Shown here piece after piece: positions 35,501 to 47,900 of a stretch of DNA of 57,418 nucleotides (its first letter is position 1; every line of letters begins with the position of its first letter). The DNA is from Klebsormidium nitens (Eukaryota; Streptophyta; Klebsormidiophyceae; Klebsormidiales; Klebsormidiaceae), in contig DF236959.1 in NCBI GenBank assembly GCA_000708835.1, positions 295,728 through 353,145 of the forward strand. Direction: 5' to 3'. The translations under genes and the position numbers were made by a program. The notes below the pieces were generated by a model that had not been told where the DNA came from, made no database searches, and worked only from the letters and a program-made list of their open reading frames with translations.

Positions 35501-38500
35501 TCCGTGACTTCGCTTAGCTTGCCTTCTTTTCAACAGACTCGACACTTTCTCGTAAACGAGACAAGAAAAGAGGTGCAGGCCCAGCCCAATCAAATAAGCA
35601 GCAGAAGATTCTGAATCCAGTAACATAAAGAGGTGAAGGCGCTGCGGCGCACCTTGATGAGCTTGAGCAGCTCCTCCTGGCGCGCCACGTTGCTCTGCAC
35701 GTCCGCCGTGATGGCGTCATACTTTGCCAGCTCCTTCTTGAACAGCTCCTCGTACGACCCCGAGTATGTCATCAACCGCGGCAGAATGTTGTCCTGCAGA
35801 ACGAAAGGGAGGAACCGGGTCAAAAGAAAGTCGCTAGTCACATCAGGTTCCTGCACAAAAGCTTGGACCAGAGATGCAAAACCCTAACATTGATTCCTTA
35901 GCTGATTCAAGATCCGGGTTGAACGGCTCAACTTTACGACAAATCTCTAAAGCACTCGAAGCATTTTCTAAGCGCAGGTACCAGTCAGGTCTGAGGCCAA
36001 CGCCCGCCCGATGTCTCCGGACGAGACTACTGGATTCACACGGCTCAGCTTTACACTCAAATTTATTTTCCACGACCTACCTTCTGCTTCATGCTCTTGA
36101 GTGCATCCTCGAGCCCAGCTCTTTGCGAGCCAACCTTCTCGAGCTCGTTCTGCAGGCAGAGCGCGTACCGAGACGCATAAGTATCGGGCGGAAGCATCAG
36201 AAGGTGCATCCAAGGCTCATAAGGGCGAAGAATTCAAGGCAAAGTAAAAGTACAAAGCAGCGAGCCGGTTCGGCAACTTTTCAAGAGCACGACCTAATTT
36301 GTACCAACAAACGAGGATAAGATCTGGCATCGATATAGAAGACAGGCCGGTCCCGCAGATGCAAGAGCGTTTACACTCCGTCTTCTGCATGGAGATCCTT
36401 CCATCCATTCACGTATGCGCATGAAGCACCCAGATGCAAAACAGCGGTTGTATGGGGGCGCAAAGTAGGTCAAAAGCGCAGTGACTAAGTCTTACCAGTA
36501 GCTGACGCAGCCCATGAGCGACCTGGTCTTCGTTTCCGTGTACGGATACAATCGGCTTAGCAAGAGGGGGGATGGCCGCTTCAATCTGCAAACATGAAGA
36601 CGCCCAAAAGCTGGTCAGCTTGCTGCGAGCGTAATGCTGCATTGCAGCGGCTCTAATTCAAGTGACAAAGTGCACCCCTTCGGACCATCTGAGCCTAAAC
36701 AGAAAGCTCACGGACAAGGAGGATACTGTAGGTGAACGAAGGATCTGTCCAACATCGAGGATCGTAAGGCTGCGAGTTCCAGTGTGATTTATGTACGCAT
36801 AATTTTCTTGAAACATGTTCTTGCATACAAAAAACGAGAATCTTTAAGGACACCCAAACCGAAGGCTACCAAAACCGCACAGAAAGTACAGGAATCCACC
36901 CCTCCAAAGGGAGGCAAAGAACATTGCACAACCATTTACGAACCAAAGCCGAGAAGGGGAAACGATCTTTACCGGCTGGACTTTGAGAATGGACAGTAGC
37001 GGCTCCAGGTCTTTGATGGTCTTTTCGATCCGTGCATCGCTCTCACCAGCCTGTAGCAAAAACGATTGAAGTTAGGCCAAATGACTTGACTAATCTTCGG
37101 ACAGGACGCCGACTGCTCGTACATAAAGAAAACATTGATTTTGAACCAGAGTTCCGGTACGGATACCAGCACATAGGAAGCCATTTGCAAAGGGACTACG
37201 AGCAAAGGCGAAATCGTGAAGAAATGGAAGTAGGACGTCGTGCTCGGGGCCAGGTTCGAGTGACGACGAGAAAGTGAATTTGTTTGCTCGTACCTGCTTC
37301 AAGTTTGACGCAAAGCCGTTGGCGCGGTCCTTTAGGTTCTTGGTCAGCGAGCTCGACTGCGGCCTGCAGAGTAAAATGGACACCGTTCAGATCCTCGTAA
37401 AATACAGGTGTTCAGAGGTGTTTGAAGCTGCCTACGACACTCGTCACACGTCTGCAGCTGAACTCCGTAGAGCGCTGCCTACTGCATCCTTAAAGCTCGG
37501 CTCATGCACAATCTCGCAAAATTTCAAGAACAAAAGCAAGAAGAGGTCACTGGCAGTGCTTCGTTATCCATCTGCACAACGGAAAACAAGACGGCGAATC
37601 ACCGGAGGCAGGATGGAGGCCTATGATTCCAAAGTTTTGATGAAGGAGATCAGCGCAGTATGGTCTCAGATGACCCCGAAAACTTATTGAAAGAAGGGGC
37701 GCGTACCTGGTCCACCTCGTCCCGAACTGGGCCCGCACTTGCCCGTCGTCCCGCTCCTCTTTTTCCAAGAGGCCCTCCGTCTCCGCTAGCAACCGCTCTG
37801 CACGGATCCCAAAACAATATAGGGATATATAGGGATATAAAGTGAGCGTTATTATAAAGTGAGCGATATATAAGGTCACCAGCGCCTCTGGTATCGTAAA
37901 GTGAGCAAAACGACTTTTGATCAATGCTGAGCCCCATGCAGGACTCCCTAAACGTTCTGCGCTTAGGCGATCAATGCGTATGGTCAGACAACATACTCTT
38001 AACCAAAAAGTCGATGCCCCAAGGTTACAACGGAAGTTGACTGGAACTTATGGACCCCGAAGCAAAAGCCCGCTCCACAAATTCTTCAAAATCAGAAGTC
38101 TTGCAGCCTCCAGTGACACCCAAGCTTCAAAATTTTGGCTACGCATCCAGATTGCAATAACGTTCGCAACTGATTACTTCCACCCTTTGAGCGACCGCCC
38201 TGAGCAGGAACCAAAGGTGCAAACCTCCAGGTAGTCCCTTCGCCATATCCTCAAGACCCGTTCGGTGTGGACTGCTGTAACCGAATCAAGATGACCCACT
38301 ACCGTAGGAGACTGAGGAGACTGAGAGTTTCCCTCCTCACCATTCTCCTTTCGGAGCTCCCGCAGGTGCTGCAGCTCTTGCTCGAGCGCAGCGGTGGCCC
38401 CCTCCACTTGGACCGCCTCCACGTCATCCCGCAGCTGCTCGGGAAGCTGGATGTTGCCATCCAGCGCCAGCAGAACGTCCGGAAGGTCCTGCAGCAAAGT

Positions 38501-41500
38501 TTGGACGTCCGAATGAGTTCCCCCTTCGAGTTTGTACGATACGGAAATTCCCAGTAACCCTTGCCAATTAGTAGCATTTTCTGATTGTGTAGTGCTTGCT
38601 TTTGTCCGATATGCGTTTGATGTAACGTTGATTCCGTTTATCCAGGGGCGAAGCATTCAAAAGCAGGCTACCAGAAGCATCGTCAGCCGTCGCATCTCGA
38701 CCTTGACTTGACTCCACGAATTTAAGAGACAATGTTTTTCCGATGCGTACTGTGCTTCAGGGGCCAAGACAAACGAGTGCCGACAGCATTCACAACCCTT
38801 CTAAAGTCAAGAAGCAACGAAAAAACTGCCCTTCTTACCATCTCCTTGAGGCGCACCCTGGTGACATCGCTCTCCTGCTGTAGCTTGTTGTTGTGCGTCC
38901 GGATGATGTCATCCACCATTTCGGTGTATCTGGAGAGGGCCTTGGCGCTGCTGTCCGGGACGAGGCCCGTGAACATCTTCTCCTTGTTCGGGTCCAGCGC
39001 GTCGTCCAGGTTCATTGACTTGACCTGCGGGTTAGTACTTTGGATTTCAGAATCTCGTCATTGACGAGGAGACAACAAGATCTCGGGATTTCAAGGTTTG
39101 ACACTAACGTTTCCAAAAGGCATCTTTCACAATCCAGTACACCGTTCAACTTGAATGGCTCAGTCTTCTGTGAAAGAGGGGGTCGATAAGTCGATCATAA
39201 ATTGCTTGAACAGCCTCCAGTATTTCCTTTGTCGTCTTCCCCAGGTTCGTCAAAAACCGAAGCCCAAACGTGCAACGTTGAGGTGCTTGGAGGGCCCGCT
39301 GCTTTTATAACCAGTAAGGACCAGGAAGGACTCTTATACCCTTGTGGAGGTGTTCTGGTAAAACCAGGCAATTCGACATCCTTCAAAGCCTCGTTGAGGT
39401 TTGCTGTGCTCGTACCACATGCTTTTACGTCGAACAAATGTTCTCTAAGGAGAATCCATGACAACGAAGACTATTCCATCTCAGAGCTCGACTTCGTTCC
39501 AGCCACTGTTGTTGAGTTTCCTGCTGATCCAACAAAGGGCTCAAGTCGGTGCCAGCATATGCATTCACATCTTGCTGCAAGAGACGAGCTCACCAATGGG
39601 GTTGCTTGAATAGCAGGCAGGCTGTCGTTGTGTGGGACCCGCATCAGGTACACCCGGTCGTTCTCCCTGCAGACGAATAATGTCAGAATGACTTCGGTCA
39701 TTTTACCTTGCTCGACTCGCGAATTGTTCGAAACTCGACCATCTCCAAAAACCTTCCAGACAATCCGTACCAATAACTCTTCGTATCCTCCTCCTTGAAT
39801 AGCAAGAGACAGCTTCTTCTTGATGATTGCTGCGCCGTTCGAGCTTCACTGAAAGAGAGAACCGATCAAAGACAATGCCTAACGGTTTTTCCTACCGCTG
39901 CTATCGAGCTTACCGAAAGCCGATCGTCAAGAGTGCAATCAAACGACATGATCTACGACTAGGAGTTTGGAGGGACGTCTTACTTGTTTGCCCGCTCCAG
40001 GTTGCGCGTAACATTCAACTCAAGCTTCGTCACAGCGTCCATGAGCGGCCCAGTTACGCCCTTGCTTTGCTGCAACACGGTAGTAGGCAGAGCAATCTTA
40101 CTTCACGAGCAATTCGATGCACATACTCGTCAGCTACGTGGATCCTTTTTGATGACGATATCAAGTCAACCAGCCCACAGCGCAATCGTCGATATTGACA
40201 AGATTCCACCGACAAGGTTGCTTAAGTCTGTCAATATTAACGACTCTATTCGGCTGACATCAATGAAGGAGAACACCCACCTTCTTCGCATCTGCCAGGA
40301 TGGTGGTAGCCGCTTTCAACCGCGCTATCTCCTTGTCAATCTCTGCACACCAGATTCACATCCGTCGGGTAGATTCCAGCGTGCTTGTGCAAACCGCCTT
40401 ACTCAGGCAACCAGTAACGATTTGATCGGCGCCTTACCAGCAAATATGCTTGCGAATGACCCTCCTTCCCAACCTTCCGCAATTTACTTCTCAAGAGCTT
40501 CGCAGACAGTAATCCAGGGGTGAAGCACGCACGAAACCCCAAAAGTAAAAAATGCAGGCCACTGACAAGCCAGATGGTCGTATGGTCGTTCGGCCTTCTG
40601 ATGTGTACGAACAATGCATTCAAAAAGCACGAACGAAAAAGAAAAAAGACAACGACACCGTGAGGCCTCGGAAGTGGGCCCTATATGAGAAAAACAGCGC
40701 ACCTTCTGCAGCGTGCAGATCCAACGACACCCGGTACAGGGCCTCTCCGTGGAACTGAGCAGCCTTCAGCTGGACATGGGAAACCCAGGACTGCAGCAAA
40801 GAAGTCGCTCGTTTCTTTGAGCGCATGTTGCAGTCATGGGTTATGAAGTTTCATCAGGATTTTGGTAGAGACCCCTTTGTCGAAGCAGAGATGCTGTCCC
40901 GGATTTCCTGATCAACAGTGAAACATGAGCACAAGACTGCAATAGGCAGCTTTCCACGACGATCGTCAGTGAGCGCGATGCTGCTGCCAGATCAAAGATG
41001 GCCGTTTGCCCCCCCGACAGCGATGGGACTTCCATCAAGCATTGACCTCATCTTGAGTAGCTTGCTGTTCATTTACAAACCCAATGATAAACGCCGACTC
41101 TCTTGAGCGGGGGAACATTGCGTCTGTATCTTGCCTAACCGAATGGGATTGGAATTAGTTGCCAAGCTTGCAAATGGTAGCTTGCCCAAGCCCCCCGTTC
41201 CAGACTCTGAACTTGGGAAAACGGCTGTTACGAACCTTGTCGAAGTGCTGATTCAGAGGGGGAAGCACCAGTGCAGCATATGCCTCCTCATAGAACAGGC
41301 CAACTTGCTTGGCAATCCTGGCGCAAAGGGTGGACGACTTGTTCTCTGCTGTGACCTTCTCAAAGAAGCACTCCTGGGCCTGCACGAGCAAGGTTGGCAG
41401 AAAGGACGACATTCAGACTCGGCAAGATTGCTCCCGGCCGATCGATGGCCAGCATCGACACATTGCATATCGTCCGGGGGAATGTCCAAAACAGAAAGGT

Positions 41501-43775
41501 AAGCCAGCACACTCAGGACGCTTTCCATTTCTAATTTGGAAGCGAGGTATTGGAATGAACACCTTGCCCTGTTTGGAGTTTACTTTCGGCCACAGGCTTG
41601 AGAGAGACTACTCAGGGCAGATTCTATAGCGAACGGAAAAGGAAAACTCATCACTCCGACATGTTCAAAACCCCTCACCTGCGCCAACATGAGGCGTTCA
41701 AGCATGCCCGCGCACTCGATGGAGATATCCGGAGTTGCCAGGTCAGGGTTGGCCTTCATCGCAACATTGTCCCGCAGGTATGCATACGCACCGGCGGCAG
41801 CCTGCGGTGTCAACAAACACAGGGTGAATGATAGACCCGCTTGTCTGACACATTCTTTCTGTTATGTGTAGCTGCCCCAGCCAGTAACAGTGAACGACCA
41901 ATCTCTTCATGTGGGCCCGCCAAATTGATGTATGATAGAGAGGCACTTCCAAGCAGGTGCATGTGCCAGCACGAAAAGTGGTTGGTCTGAATTGATGAAG
42001 ATAAAGTGCACTTTTCGAATCTGTAGCACGTTAAGGCATGAGCCTAGGGGCAGTAGAGTCAGCCAGTGCCCTGAACTTAGAAACCCTGCAGGCAAACAAG
42101 GTCAGCTGTTCCCAAGAGTCTGGAGGAAAAGATGCGCAAGCCAGCTTACCTGGAAGCAGTTGCATGCTTGCTTGAGGCCGTTTGCTGTCGACCGCTCTGC
42201 ATTCAGCCCCAGCTGACTCTGCACTGCCCCAAGATTGAACATGATGGCCGCTTTCTCAAAATGAATGTTCTGTTGAGACGCCTTTCTGGCATTCTTGAAC
42301 GCATCCCACCATGTGAAAGTGACGGTGTTGACGTGCTCCCGCTCTGTGCTGATTGGGAAGCGTGACTCCATGACAGTAAGCGCCCGGAAGTATCTGGAAT
42401 ACATGGAGGAGACAGTGAATACGGAATATTGCATTCAAGATACGTGGCAAAAGTGCTACCCATTACTGGATTTGGGGATCAGCACAGGGAAGACAATGTT
42501 TGGAGTGTTATAGCTGACGAATGCGATGAAGCAGGAAGAATACTATGTCAAAATTTGGTGCCCTTGGTCGGGAACACCCTTGACAGAACATCGGCTCTCC
42601 GTATACAATCTTTTCGACAAAGGGGGGGAGCTGTACACCCTGTAGATAAGTGTCCCTATACATAAGCTTTAGATCATTCTTTTGCAAGCTGCACGAATTA
42701 CAATTAGGGTTCGCAGAAGGTAGGGGAGTCCACTTGATATACCATCATGTTTTTGTTTATTGAGGAAGCCTTTCGGCGAGCATCTTCCCACCATAGCTAT
42801 AATTGTAGCATTTTTTGTCGCATTAAACTTGGATCGACGACTTTTTTTCTCAGAGCAGTGCAGGAACAATCTGCCTCCAGTCTCAAGCGCATGAACAAGC
42901 TGCTGATGCAATCTCTCAAAACTGCTTTTAAGGTTGAAACTACGATCCACCATCCATCAAAGCTGAACAGAAACTTTGGAGTTTGTTTATATACTTTAGA
43001 ACTTAAAACGACCACGTAACTGTACTTTAACTGCACTCAGAATGCAGACATGAACTGCGATCAAATTTGATCAGATGTCAAAACTCACTTCTTCTAATCA
43101 TCGGAAAAAGCACACCTAATGCAGCAGATAATTGTGATGCGAAAGTGCCCACGATTGCAAAAGAGGCAAAGCCAATATAGCTAGCGGAAGATAGTGTACA
43201 TGACACTATAGCAAGCATAATGACTGCGAGGGAAGTCTTCCTCAGTGCTCTGCATGCAACTTTGGGTCCATAGTCCCCCAATTCAGTCACTCCCCCAGTA
43301 AATCATGCTTCTGAGCTTGAGCTAACACTTTGGCCAATGATCTACTTCATTTCTCCAACACAACCGGCTCGTCTCACAGCAGAATGAGCGAATCAATTGA
43401 AACACATATGCCCTTTGAAGCACCGTACATAAGCAATGACAGCTCCACCTTACAGACACGCAATTGCAACTTCATTGGTGCATGCGCATCTTAAATAGAC
43501 TCCCGAGAAACCTAATCTCCTGAAAGTACAAACAGCTTTACAAAGAAAACTTACTTTTGCAGGAGGTCCCGCCTTGCTTCCAGGGCATCCTGCGCCGCCA
43601 CAACCTGCAGCCGCATCTCCTGGACCGCCCGCAAGTCGTCCTCAGCATCCTGCGCCTCCCTCTCCGAATAGTGATGCACGATGTAATTCCGGAGCGGCTT
43701 GTAAAGGTCAAATGCCTGGGTCTTCTTGCCGTGGATGGCGAGCATCACGTTGATGCTGACCGACGAGGCCGCCAT
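32547..43775 (-). CDS. ALIX: Plant-type ALIX (BRO1-domain ESCRT accessory protein)
   Basis: Eighteen exons: 43775-43555, 42393-42150, 41801-41679, 41379-41236, 40790-40703, 40342-40281, 40069-39984, 39666-39594, 39024-38839, 38488-38341, 37797-37707, 37363-37294, 37050-36973, 36585-36496, 36149-36081, 35793-35653, 35199-35151 and 33395-32547. All phases close; about 936 residues. The BRO1 domain (about 1-370) has DLYKPLRNYIV, ESRFPIS, EKAAIMFNLGA, AGMLERLMLAQAQEC and SWVSHVQLKA. The V domain (about 380-740) has VPDSSAKALSRYTEMVDD, QFGTRWTR, AGESDARIEK and YITLQDAI. A Pro/Gln/Tyr-rich tail follows. In plants this cytosolic protein works with ESCRT-III in endosomal sorting to the vacuole. In the last exon a run of nine C (33080-33088) leaves the Pro-rich tail one base out of frame, with one extra C. 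This is probably a homopolymer error or recent indel. Confidence 0.93.
39202..39609 (+). other. Coding-like open frame antisense within an ALIX intron
   Basis: The 569-base ALIX intron (39593-39025) carries on the opposite strand an uninterrupted frame of 135 codons, slightly overlapping exon 8. It has reasonable protein composition (for example EVLGGPAAFITSKDQEG) but no usable ATG at its start. It could be a captured exon or chance. No family was recognised. Confidence 0.3.
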
Positions 43776-44982
43776 GGCTGCTGCGTCTGAGAACTTCCAG
43801 GGCACCCCTTGACTCTGACTCCGGTGAGAAAGTTGAAGGCAATTCATGCAACTTCAAGTTGAAGCAGGAAAGGCTCTCTTCTCGTGCAGTGTTTTAGGGT
43901 TCTAGAGTTTTAGGTTAAAAAGCCCTCAAACCCTAACGCCCCAATCAACCGGGACGTCTCTTCAAACCCTAAACAGCTCTGATCGAGGTTCGCGCGGTTT
44001 CCCGAGGACACCCACTCAGATTCTGCCAGCTGGCCCTGGCAATTTGAACTGATGTCAGAGATCTGACGTCAGTGTGCTGGCCATGGCATTGGCATGGCTA
44101 CCTTTCTTTGTAAATCCTAGGTAGGTACTGTAGGGGGCGCAGCATTGCAGGAAGAAGGTCTTTTGCCCGCCTTCTGTTGCTACAGTGAAGCAGGACAACA
44201 GGAAGTATCGCGTGCCTGGTGCCTCAGGACTGACGCAGTTCCAAGAGCAACCTGGTCTCCTTTTGCTTTCTTCCTCACTTTCTGCTTTTGCTGCTTCTTC
44301 TCAACTGTCGAAAAGCAGTTTGACGCCGCCTTTGGCGGTCAGAAGACCTTTACGGCATATAAAGTAAGGAGAAAGAAATCTGGTTGTGTTCAACGAAGTC
44401 TGTAGTTGGCAGCATTTGAGTTGAATAGACAAGAACCACGGGAGGACAAGCGTTGGTGTTGGTCTCGCTGTCTAGTATTCCATCAGGTGAGCTTTGTTTG
44501 TCCTTCAATAACCTAACGGAATCATTGGGACGCCACAATGCTGTCAGTAGGAAGTGCGGGGCTGTGGACTGTCTATCTCTTTTGAGAGCCATCTGAGCTA
44601 GCAGAATGTTGGGTGCATATTACATTTCAAGACTTACATAAGCTTTGCGTCAAGTAGTCCTGAAGATGAAGATGGCATGCTTCGCAGATTTGAAAGTCTG
44701 CGTATGTTTTCCGCTTCCAGGTACAAAGTGTTTCGATAAAGAGAAGTTGTTCTTGCACAGTTCAACAATTGCATTTAGCAGATAAGTTGCTTGGTGGTAC
44801 TCTCAGATTTGCAGCCAACCACTTCTCCCACCACACACACTTCAAAGATTTGCAAAGCCAATACTTCTCGGATTTGCAGTTGTGTCTTTTGATGATAAAG
44901 AGTAGATATTTGTTTGCTTTTACACCGCAAGTGTTCCATGGTCACGAGAAAGCTGTTCTTGTTCTGACAGGTTGTTCACACC
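43776..44982. other. Divergent promoter region between ALIX and the PLAC8 gene
   Basis: 1.2 kb with ALIX leaving to the left and the DUF2985/PLAC8 gene to the right. It contains two telo-boxes near the ALIX side. The right part is probably the 5' leader of the PLAC8 gene; no other gene was seen. Confidence 0.5.
43928..43973. promoter_or_regulatory. Pair of telo-box motifs upstream of ALIX
   Basis: AAACCCTAA occurs at 43928-43936 and again at 43964-43972, about 155-200 bases upstream of the ALIX ATG. A reversed TTTTAGGGTT-like copy lies at about 43892-43901. Telo-boxes are a known plant promoter motif of growth- and ribosome-linked genes. Confidence 0.6.
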
Positions 44983-47900
44983 ATGACGGACGAAGATAAG
45001 GCCACTGCCTCCCGCCCCACTGGTGAGAACGGGCTCAAGGGCCGGCCATCTCCAATTGAACTGCCAAAGGTCCCTGAGAATGGGGCCTTGTCAGGGGACA
45101 AGGCGCCCCTGGCGACTCCACAGTTCACTGCCACCCCGACCTTCAACAGGGCCTCCAGCCAAACTCCTCGGACGCCTCGGACGCCGTCCCTTCGCCGGTC
45201 GTCAACGTTTGTTGATGTGAGTCCGACCTGCTTTGACTGAATGATGCTTACGGGGCGGTATATCTTCGTGGCAAGAAAGTCAGGTGTTTGGAAAATGCAA
45301 GAATCTGATGGTAATTCTGGCACGCTGTGAGATTTTGATTTTGATTTTGTGGATTTAGAGGGTCAGTAAGTGAATTGCGACAAAGATGGATCATTTGGGA
45401 CATACTGCAATTGCATTCAACTTACGTCATCGATACAAAGGGTTGTGGGAAGGTTGAAGATGTTAGGAAAAAGAGAAAATGAAGCTGATACAAATGACGA
45501 GAACAACATTGGCAATCAAACAAGAGTGGAAAAGCGATTCAAGAATCAAACATCTTTTGACGTTGATAAAGGTAATGCTTGGAAGGAGTGTGAACAGAAC
45601 AGTAGACAAGTATTCTGGATCAGAAAACACTTAGATGCAAGATGAACCTGTAAGGGCATATTACCGTAGTTGAAAAGGACCGGCAAGAAAGGGACGACTA
45701 ACAGAACTGCATCATTTTCTTGTCCAGAAAGTAGCAGAGGTAAAGGAGGAAAAGTCGGCCGCAGTTGAGTCGGAGCCGCTCACCGAAGCAGAGTCGAAGC
45801 ATCGTCTTGCAATCGACGTCCCCTTCCTAGGCAGGGTAACCTGGGAGGAACTGCGAAAGCAGGCAATGTGAGTTGCGAGGCCAGGTCTTGCTTCCAAGAC
45901 AAAAACACCTTAAGTTCACCTTGTAACTGATTCTAAACCATGTGCATCAGGCGTCAGTCTTCAGTCAAGCTACTGCATATCTGCAAAGCTGTATGTGCCG
46001 GAAAAGCTTGGATGCCTGACTGATAGCCTCTTCTGCAAAATGATTTGTAGGAGCAGCTGAGGTTGGCCCTCCTGGGTTGGGTGGTTTACAGAACCACCTT
46101 TCCTCCGCACCTGATTGCGCTTCTCTCCATTCTCTCCCACAAACGTCCCTGGCGAATTCCTGACAATTGCGCCTGGTCTGGGTCTGGGGAGTTGATTATT
46201 TCGGTGGACCCACCCTCTCTTCCTACGAGGTATTCCCGAAGTGTTCCTAAAAGAACATTGAAGTTCAATGCCTTGTTAAAAAGTAGTCCTTTTCCTGTCG
46301 CCCCTGAGCGCAACCTCTTACGCTTTTTCCGAATCCCTTAGTGCGGCGCTCCTTTTCTGGATTCTGTGGGTGGCCGTCAGGACACAGACCCTTCCATTTC
46401 TTCAATCAAATATCCCTGTCTCCTGTCCCCGCAGATTCCGATTCTCCCCCATGAAACATCAATAGCCTGAGATCTTATGTGCAGAACCTGGCTCAAGGAG
46501 CCCCTCAACATTGCGCTCCTGTTCTGGATCCTGGGGGTGGTTGTGTCGGGCGCGATCCTGTTCTTCGTGATGACGGGCATGCTCAACGCGCAGCTCAGCA
46601 AGAGCCAGCGCAACACTTTGTTCGAGATTTGCAACCAGATCATCAACGGGCTCTTCACGCTCATGTGCATCCTAGTCCACCCGATGTGAGCGAATGTCCA
46701 TCTCTGAAACCGTTCCAAACCTTGAACGTCGAGAAATCTGAAAGTTAGATCTTGAACGCTGCCGAAATTATCCAGATTTCGCTGCGTAGAAGATGTTGTG
46801 TTCGTTCAGTTTAGACTCACGTGCATCCTGGTTCACGCTAGTGGACAAGCCAGAAGCCAACTTTCAGATTCAGGAACCTCCAGGCCTCGGATCTTTGAGG
46901 TCGATACCTGCAGACGAAAGTGGTAAAAACAGCTGCAGTGTCTACTTTCTTTTCTCAGATTTGATGGGTATTTACGAGCAATCTGTTGCGCACTGTGTGG
47001 ATCGGACTAAAATCTACGAATCTAAATGCTCAAATGCATCGTGAGAGAACAGAGGAGAGTCCGTGGGGGTGATCCGGTTAGTTTACAAACGACCAAGTAA
47101 ATGCGGCCTTTTCGCAACTAACAGAAGGTGGTCCAGGCTCTTCGAAGCCGCATTCACCTCCAATCATATACTGGAACAATTGGTTGTAGAGAATCGCATG
47201 CTGTGAAGATTTGTCTTTTACAGCTGCCCGCAGCAGGGCGAACCAGCTGTACTGCTGGAATGGGAAGTGCATCCACGAAAGGCCCAATAAACGCTTCTCT
47301 CTTAGCATGCCCCATCCTGACCAGTTCTAACCAATCGCCACTGTCGTAAATTGAGAAATTGTAAGATGGAGTTGTTAAAGTCGTGTGATCGTGTAACCTT
47401 ACATGTGTCTTCGATTCGCAGCCGCCTGCAGCACGCTAACCGGTTGTACCGCTGGAACGAGAACGACATCAGGAAAATGCGCAAAGTGTACTGCAAGGGC
47501 AACGTGCGCAAGCCCAACGAGTGGAAGCACATGAGTGTCGTCGTCTTCTTCCTCAACATGAACTGCTTCTCCCAGGTAAGGAGTGGAACTCCATTTTTCA
47601 TATCAATAGGCGTCCGCAGCATGGCGTCCGAAACACGCCTCCCCCTCAAAGTGTGCCCAGATATGCCCTCGAAGTGCGGCATTTAGTTTCTCGCCCTTGA
47701 ACTGTGCCGTTTCGATATGCTGCCGGGAAATGCCTCAACATGCTTCCGAATCTGCATCCTGAAGCTGCCATCCCACCTGCCCTTTAACTGTGCAAACCAC
47801 GCCTTTCGTATCTATCCTCAGAATATACCGACTGATATGCTTTTGAAAAGCTTCCTTTAATCCGATACTTAACATGTCTCGCTTCAAAGTGGCGTTGAAA

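Noticed and set aside
41131-41502. 123-codon plus-strand frame with an ATG-like start
   Set aside because: Antisense over ALIX exon 4 and its flanks. The ALIX exon is supported by a strong family match and phase.
44145-44405. 86-codon plus-strand frame
   Set aside because: Lies in the probable 5' leader of the PLAC8 gene, with low-complexity composition and no motif.
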